Source of the DNA: Rosa chinensis | Lineage: Eukaryota; Streptophyta; Magnoliopsida; Rosales; Rosaceae | Reading direction: 5' to 3' | Assembly: GCF_002994745.2 (NCBI RefSeq) | Contig: NC_037092.1 | Span: 19,796,001-19,860,000 of the forward strand | DNA: 64,000 bases | In this document: positions 57,495-64,000 of the stretch, piece by piece | How the letters are laid out: each line of letters begins with the position of its first letter | How positions within the stretch are numbered: the first letter of the stretch is position 1 | Position numbers and translations under genes: made by a program | Notes under the pieces: generated by a model | Databases searched by the model: none | The model's input: only the letters and a program-made list of their open reading frames with translations | Told to the model about the DNA's origin: nothing

Positions 57495-59832
57495 ATGAGC
57501 TTCATGATGGAGGAGCATAATCAGAAGAATTTTGAAGAGTCCAACTCAGGACCAAAAGGGGTACATTTGGTGGATTCGGCTAATTTGGATGTCGCATGTT
57601 TAGAAATAGAAATTGGGAGGTTGACATACACAGTTGATTGCATGGAACCCAAGCTGGAGGATTTAAGATTACATGTATTTAACTTAGAACATGCGATGCT
57701 TGAAATATTGAAGGGTGATTGTATTGAGGAAATTGTTTCTGAGGTTGTCGAAATTGTGAGTTTAAAGGCCAATAAGACTCATAACCTGTTGAGTCGAACT
57801 GTTGGTACAACCTTTGTGGAGCAAATGGATGAGGATTTGTTTGGTGAACATGGGAGAAGCAGTCAAGACCCACTAAAAAAATTGACCAAGTCACCAGTGC
57901 TGGATGGCTATACTGATGAGGGACCCCATGAGGAACTCATACATGATGAGGTAGCTTCGTGAACACTCCCACCCCCTTGATAAACTGATTAATGTACAGA
58001 ATGCTATATTCTTTTTAAGCTATTTTTCAACTAAAATTATGTGATACTATTAGAAAATTATATTGTCACCGCTATCATATCAACGCCGCTCTAACTTGCA
58101 AACTCTATTTGTTGGTGAACACAGCACAAACCTGACCTCGTTACGAGGGTTAAATAGCAGCCACAAAAGACTCTTCGTTCTCGGAAGCAACAAAGGAGTA
58201 AACCCAAAGCCCCAATTTTTGCAATAAGCGGTCTCATCACACCTGAGAATGCACATCTCATGAAATTTTTATTTAGGAAGAATGGAATTGGAGAAGACAA
58301 GTGGAGGTAAAAAATTATGCTATTATTTTGTGTAATTACTTATCATTATAATTGTAGGCTCTGATATATGTTCCTAAGTTATTGTAATTGTAGTTTAGTC
58401 TGATATGAACCTGGTTATCTCTTTATTCATGAAATTTTATCCACTGTTGTCAAACTAATATTGGATTTAATAGCATAATACTATATCTAAGTTCATCTGT
58501 GTATGTTGGAACCCGGTCATGTTATCATACTGAAAGTAGGAGTAGGGGCCTTCAGTTAATCAATACAGGCCAGATTTATATTCCTAACTAAACACTCTTA
58601 AATATTCGTGCAGTGAAGTAGTAGCTAGTTATGGTGACTACGCCGTTACTAGAAAGGAATTTCAGTGTCTCTCTCCAGCAACTCCACTATCTTGCAAGGC
58701 TAGACTCTCATCTATTTCCCATTGTACATATAATTGATTAGATATTTATTTTCACACTCATTTAATGTCCAGTTATTATAACCAGGTCATAAACATATCT
58801 ACGGCGTATTTGAATGAGCCGGAGTCAGAACATTAGTTTCTCCCTTCCTTTTTTGGGGTATGAACATCTGTTGCCCAAAACATTGCTAGAAAATTTGAAA
58901 TTATTGCATCCACATGGTTTGGCTAACAAATCATTTCATATCGCAGGAACGAGCGAGGGTAAAAGATGAATCATGTAGCTATGCTAAGTGGCTCACATCA
59001 ACCATTGAGATGTGTGGTCTGAAGAGGTTTCATCGCCGTCTCCAACAATGCTCCAAGGTAAATTTCTGCAACCATAGTTCCATTATACTTGAAATTTTAT
59101 TGAATGTATATTCTTTACCGTATTGAGGACTATGATGTAGATATTCATTCCCTTGCACGACAATATGGAAGACCACTGGATTCTGTTGGTCATGCACCTC
59201 CCTGAAAAAAAAAGGCAGAGATGCTGGACAGCTTCCCTGATGTAAGGTCACATGAGAGGCGAATGGATCATGCAAGAGATGTGGTTAGTTCCACATAGAC
59301 AATGCCCCTTTTTATTAATTGCATTCTTTGTCTATGATTATGATGTGATATCAATGTGAGCAGATGGCAATGTTGCATAAGGTATTTGGTACTCAAACAA
59401 CATGGTCAAACTCCAAATTTCATTTTCCATCATTCACTCTTAACTTTTCGGACTTTAACCCAACGCATGAACAAAAATCTGAGAGCGGGGTATTTGTTAT
59501 AAGGCACATGCAGTACTACCGTGGCATGTGGTCAACAACGGTTAGTACTGCAACTTACCTAATGACTTTTTTGATGCAATAGACTGATTAAATATTTACT
59601 TTTTGTACTTTGGTGTCAGTTTCATTCGGAGGACCATCGTACTCGATTGGCACTTGAAATTGTTCTTCATCCAAGGAATGAACACCGTCAAATATTGATT
59701 GGAGCAGCAGCAGGAGCTTCGATGCCGCCAATAGGTGAAAGTGAGCTATTCAAAAATATTCCTCTTCCACCAACCGGAAGAAAGTTTCGTAGCCACCGTA
59801 AGCGGCAAGATCATGTGTCGAAGGACGTCTAG
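57495..59832 (+). CDS. Ulp1/C48 SUMO-protease-like protein, seven exons, transposon-type; 1-nt frameshift
   Basis: Phase-compatible exons: 57495-57950, 58161-58306, 58614-58698 (needs a GC donor), 58947-59057, 59141-59283, 59364-59540 and 59620-59832 (stop at its end). Total is about 443 codons. The N-terminal exon is acidic with heptad-like leucines (LEIEIGRL, LRLHVFNLEHAMLEIL) and lacks known domains. The middle reads SYGDYAVTRKEFQCL. The C48-like core is IFIPLHDNMEDHWILLVMHL (His in DHW), then EMLDSFPD (Asp). It ends with SESGVFVIRHMQYY, where the catalytic Cys of the usual DCGVF motif is Ser. The last exon encodes RTRLALEIVLHPRNEH and a basic tail. An A-run at about 59205-59213 has 9 A where the frame needs 10. 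Such Ulp1-like genes are common cargo of plant Mutator elements. The missing Cys argues against deSUMOylase activity. Confidence 0.65.
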
Positions 59833-61160
59833 GTTATATCTTGGTCTTAAGTATTAATTAAATGACAGTTTGAGTAATTTATTGTGAGAGCCCATACCCA
59901 AAACAGGGTCGTTTTTATTTTGTTTTTGTTTGGTTGTTGTGGTAGTCATATTTTCAGTTTTGGCATCACTTTATCATTTTATCTAGTGCTACTGTTTTCA
60001 TAGACTTTGTGGTATCCTTGTGTATTATTTTTATTTCCATGGTCTAGTCTTCGTAATTTTTGTTTGTTTGTTTGGCAGCAATTTGTTTGGTTGGTGGTTA
60101 TTTATTTGGTGGCGTGTACCAATATAGGTAGCAACTTTGCAGCATGGTCTAGTCTCTCACTTGGGATCTTACTGCTTTTGACAATCAGTGGCCTCTCTTT
60201 CTGTCAATGCATCTTCAGAGTTTTTGGATCAGTATATGGATCCTTCTCTTCAAATGGATAATCAGTTAGTGTCTTTCCGTCCCCCTCCCAAACCAAAATG
60301 GTCCCCTCCTTTGCCTTCCTAGATAAAAATAAATACTGATGCTTTATGGACTTTGGAAGGAACAATCTTCTTAGGTTCTTGCTTTTAGTATTTCTGCTTT
60401 TCCATTTTTTTGTGCATTTTCTGTCTTTTTGTATCAGACGGAGCTTTATTGCTTGCGATTTGCGAATTTGGATTTTGATCAAGGTAATTGTGGTCAGATC
60501 ATCGGTGCTTTGCTTTTGTTCCTTTTCTTCAGCTGCTGTTGATTAGGGTAATTAGGTGGGCGGGTTTCTGGGTTTTTACTTGATGCATGTTTTTTTTTTT
60601 GTGCAGAAATAGATTTAGCAAAGAAGACCTCCTTTGGTAATTGTTCTCGTTGTAATTTAGCATGAGAATTGTCGGAGAAATCATGCCCAATTTTAAATCT
60701 TTAGAGATTTTTTGACAAGGATTCTTTTTTTGAGATCTCTAGACGATTAATTTCTTTGAAGTTGTAAGTTATGAAACAGGGTTTTGGTTAGATTGCTCTA
60801 TGGTCTCTTACCGCTACATCTCACCGGGAAAATGCAGGTATATCAATAGGTATAGATTTTCAATTGCTATTATTTTTGTTGTTGAAGAAAGACAAGTTGA
60901 TTTGTACCAATTATGGCAGACGTTCTAATTTTGTTCATAGTTTTCTGACCTAGAAAACTATACTTCTGTCCAAAATTTGTGTGCGATATTATTTGCTTTC
61001 TATGACATAGTCAGAAAACCTAGAATTGGAATTTGAAGTTTTTTGATTGATTGTGTTCCCTTGGGGTTCAATTCTCCAGGTGGTTTTGGATGCCACACCT
61101 AAATTGAAGAAATTTTTGCATTCATTTTCTTTATGGCATTGATATTCGAATAATTGTTGA
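59833..61160. other. Intergenic between the convergent Ulp1-like and FAR1-like genes
   Basis: T-rich DNA, probably containing both 3' UTRs, plus a LINE-like scrap at 60192-60355. Otherwise no gene was recognised. Confidence 0.45.
60192..60355 (+). pseudogene. Possible LINE ORF2 fragment (linker before RNase H)
   Basis: The plus strand reads VSFRPPPKPKWSPPLPS, a stop, then IKINTDALWTLEGT. The pattern KPxWxPP...KINTDA is the segment that leads into RNase H in plant LINEs. Neither reverse transcriptase nor the rest of RNase H is present. Confidence 0.45.
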
Positions 61161-61166
61161 TTTGCT

Positions 61167-63267
61167 TTATGTGTTGTTTCTGGGAATTCTTATTAGTGTG
61201 TTATTGTTTAGGGTATTTTTGGTACAAGCCTGTTTTGTCCACCTCTGATTAACCAAAGATTCTGGAAGGGTAGTCATATTCATTGTCTTAATGATTGTGA
61301 AGATGTGGCAGCAAGGAATACCATCCGACTCAAAGAGGTGACATGAGCATACGAAAGAAAGGTCGGGCTTACCTTGATAATGTGTCACATGCCATGTCCT
61401 TTCAGGTTTACCATATTGGGTTACAAGATGAAGTGTTGATCCTTGATTCTCATAACGAACACGGTCAGCAACGAGAAACTTTGACTCAAAAAGAATTTGA
61501 TCTTTTATGAGGAGGAATATGTCGTGGGTAAACCTTGCACTAACCTGCTGTTGAATACACCGCATGTGGCTACCAATAACTGGGTGCGAGTTCATTGATT
61601 TGAAGTCATCGTTAAGCCCATTAAACCTGATGTGTTCAATTGTCTTGTCCATGCGTGGCAACACTTCACACAACCTCATGTAACGACCAACCCCACCTTT
61701 TAAATTTCTGTGCATTGCCTCGCATCTTTGAATGGTACACATACCACCGAAGAAATGGTTCCTAAAGAAAGCCTCTGCCCACCTCTCCCTCTTGTTATAC
61801 ATTGCAGCAACCCATTTGTTGTCTTGAAGCCCATTCATTGTCACCATGTAATGCCACGACTTTTCCCACTCATCAACTCCGAGTCTGGCAAAAATTAGGT
61901 GGCAAAAAATCCCTTTGGACATCCGCATCCCTAACATTTTTAACAACATTCTTAGCAATGTGCCATGCACACAATCGATGTCGGGCCTCCGGAATGAGAT
62001 TCACAACTACATTTCTCAATGCCTCGTCCCCGTCAGTGAGGACTGATATTGGTTTTTTTCCCCTCATGGAAGTCAAAAAGGCCGTAACCACCCAATTATA
62101 GGTGTCCTCACTCTCATCAGCCAACAATGCACACCCAAAGAGTACTGTCGCCCTATGGTTTTTTGCACCAACAAAGACGGCTAATGGTTTGCCGTATATG
62201 TTGGTCTTGTAGGTGCTATCAATAATCAAAACATCCCCAAAATTATTGTAATCTGCTAGAGACTTGGTATCTCTCCAAAACATATTACCCAGCCGGCCTT
62301 CGGCATCAACACTGAACAAACAGAAAAACTCTGCCTCTTTAGATGCTTTCAAATTCATGAAACTAATTGTAGACTGGGCGTCACCATCAACCATGAGTTC
62401 CTTCCTTTCAGAGTCCATCTTGTTATACAAATCTTTTATGAGAAAACCAACAAATTCATGGCCACCGGCCTGGTGGACCAACAACTCATAAGCCCGGCAT
62501 GTACCAACAGAGACTTTCTTAAGTGTTGTTACCTGAGCAACGTCATGGTCCCGAACCTTGTGGTGGGATCGGAGAAAGGGAACAAACTCTGTTGTAGCAA
62601 GGGCGTGGTTATGTTCGGTGATGAATTGGACCACACGGAAGACACCACTTTCCTTGCATCCGTGCGCTGTGATACGAGCTTGACAATTACCTCTGGTAAT
62701 ATTTCTCTGTGGAGGGCGCTGCCTTTTTTTTTCATGTTCATCTTCACCAGACTGCTTCCCAGAACGTTTCATACTTCTTCCATCAGCATCTTCCACGATT
62801 GGTTTCTGGTTAACTGTCTTCCTCTTGCATACCTGTTTTGTCCCATGAGGTGGACTAAGATTTTGGGCGCATGAAATGATTTCCGATGTAAAACTAGGAT
62901 CAGGCTTGCCCCTTTTTTTTCTCTCACCCTCCTTTGAACACACTAACTGTCTTCTCACCACCACTTGTGCTGTATTTCGACACAACTTTTCCTTTCTGAA
63001 ACTGAAGCCCATGGCAAGTGAATAGTAAGCATAGAATGTGTCCACTGCCTCGACGCTGCTAAACTCAACACCAATCATATCAGAGGATCTAAGATCTTCA
63101 TACTTCTTGTCGTTGAAGTGTAGACAATCCAGATTCTCATCCATATTTGCACTCTGCGAAGCTTCCTCATCCGAGAATAACTCTTCGTACTCATCTGAAA
63201 AGTCATCCTCATCTACAGACCAACCATGGTAATTCGGTTCACTGAATCGCATGCCGCTCTCATCCAT
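61167..63267 (-). CDS. FAR1/FRS-type protein (FAR1 domain, MULE transposase, SWIM zinc finger) with a frameshift
   Basis: The ATG at 63267 follows a likely acceptor (CACTGCAG|ATAGGG), implying a 5' UTR intron. Residues 1-60 are acidic. The FAR1 DNA-binding domain runs from about residue 67 (EFSSVEAVDTFYAYYSLAMG) to TEHNHALATTEF, with a basic insert. The MULE domain follows from about 320: DVLIIDSTYKTNIYGKPL (first Asp), VLTDGDEALRNVV (second Asp), HRLCAWHIAKNVVKNVRDAD. At about 61905-61910 six A on the plus strand (six T in the gene) shift the frame. With five, the protein would continue into FCHLIFARLGVDEWEKSW. The remainder contains GGMCTIQRCEAMHRNLK and the SWIM finger CSCHLFESDGIPCCHIF, ending NNT at 61167. 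Family members include the transcription factors FHY3/FAR1 and Jittery-type transposases. I cannot tell host FRS from transposase here. The shift could be a sequencing error. Confidence 0.8.
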
Positions 63268-63329
63268 GATTTCTCTCCCTATCTGCAGTGCAAAGAAAGT
63301 AGAATTTTAAAAGTTGGCAAGATTCGTAT

Positions 63330-63600
63330 AATCACATGCTTTCAAAAAAAAAAGTATAATCACAGAAAGTATAATTTCATTGTATAACCTCTGACCCATG
63401 CTTTCAAAAAATAAAAGGAAAAAAAGTATACTCCCAGAAAGCATAATTACAGAAAGTATAATCACATATTATAGCCTTTGACCCATGCTGTCAAAAAAGA
63501 CAAAGAAAAAAAAAGCATAATCACGGAAAGTATAATCACAGAAAATAGCCTTTGAGCCATGCTTTTAAAAAAGAAAAAGAAAAAGAGTATAATCACAGAA
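63330..63600. repeat. Degenerate ~90-bp tandem repeats upstream of the FAR1-like gene
   Basis: Three to four units with 'catgctttcaaaaaa', 'aagtataatcacagaaagta' and 'tagcctttgacccatgct'. They probably lie in the leader intron or promoter. Confidence 0.8.
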
Positions 63601-64000
63601 ACAAACAAAAAACATTATAGTCTTATGTAGTCTGTGATACATATAGGCTTAAATAACTCCAATTATACAAATGTGTACGCATTCAAGCTTTATAAAAGTA
63701 TACTTTTTTGTGTTCTGTACGTAGAGGGAATGAGGGACGAACAGTTTTGTCAGATAGCTGAATTGCATACCCAACTTCGGAGTTTCCCTTGGTGTTAAAG
63801 GTTTAACCTTTTCATCCCTAATCTATAACAAACATTTAAAACTCCAAATCAACCACAATAATATATCTAAACGCAACTCAAAACATTACAATCTGTAAAG
63901 GAAAAGAGCAATCCTCTCCTACTCCTCGTTCACTCTCAGTTTCATAGCATACCAGAGCAATTGATTTCGACCGCAAAGTTCATTTGACCACGAAATCTTC
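63601..64000. other. Right-edge sequence, no gene seen
   Basis: No coding frame or repeat recognised. May include the promoter or first non-coding exon of the FAR1-like gene. Confidence 0.4.

Overview
This window is nuclear DNA of a flowering plant, almost certainly a eudicot. The evidence is AT-rich intergenic DNA, GT-AG introns, a Calvin-cycle sedoheptulose-bisphosphatase, an auxin-response SAUR gene, and a dense mix of plant transposons (copia, TRIM, CACTA, hAT, PIF/Harbinger, Mutator, LINE and SINE). The look of several repeat families suggests Rosaceae, but the sequence alone does not prove that and I name no species.

Conventional host genes are few. The last two coding exons of a chloroplast SBPase lie at the left edge (1-525, + strand). 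A complete intronless SAUR gene lies at 26937-27389 (- strand). At the right end, two convergent genes of transposon ancestry face each other: a seven-exon Ulp1-type (C48) cysteine-protease-like gene (57495-59832, +) and a FAR1/FRS-type gene with zinc-finger, MULE transposase and SWIM domains (61167-63267, -). Each has one 1-nt frameshift inside a homopolymer run.

Most of the rest is transposable elements, many with exact target-site duplications (TSDs). Left to right: a hAT MITE (2812-3518) with a SINE nested in it; a Mutator-like MITE copy (5341-5604); a Tourist/Harbinger MITE (5810-6223); a 5.3-kb CACTA element (7513-12835, TSD AAG) carrying two spliceable exons of a SPATULA/ALCATRAZ-type bHLH gene; two nested non-LTR retroposons (13414-15290 and 13671-14939); a 4.55-kb copia element (16389-20938, - strand) with identical 174-bp LTRs but a decayed interior; a SINE; a foldback element (21101-22950) with a Mutator MITE inside it; and two tandem duplications.

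The stretch 27.5-45.5 kb is mostly gene-free. It holds a LINE RNase H remnant, an ORF-less retroposon of about 1 kb with 19-bp TSDs, a 345-bp TRIM, two hAT elements, a SINE and a 62-bp LINE tail. The stretch 46.6-49.4 kb looks like the 3' part of a Tat-type Ty3/gypsy element: a minus-strand 'antisense ORF' with its own TATA box and leader intron, next to an LTR-like block. The stretch 49.7-54.65 kb is a full-length two-gene PIF/Harbinger (Pong-like) element with both genes broken, inserted between two copies of a duplicated host segment. At 55.56-56.28 kb is a duplicated inverted-repeat element inserted in (TA)n tracts.

No rRNA, CRISPR, functional tRNA or organelle insertion was recognised.
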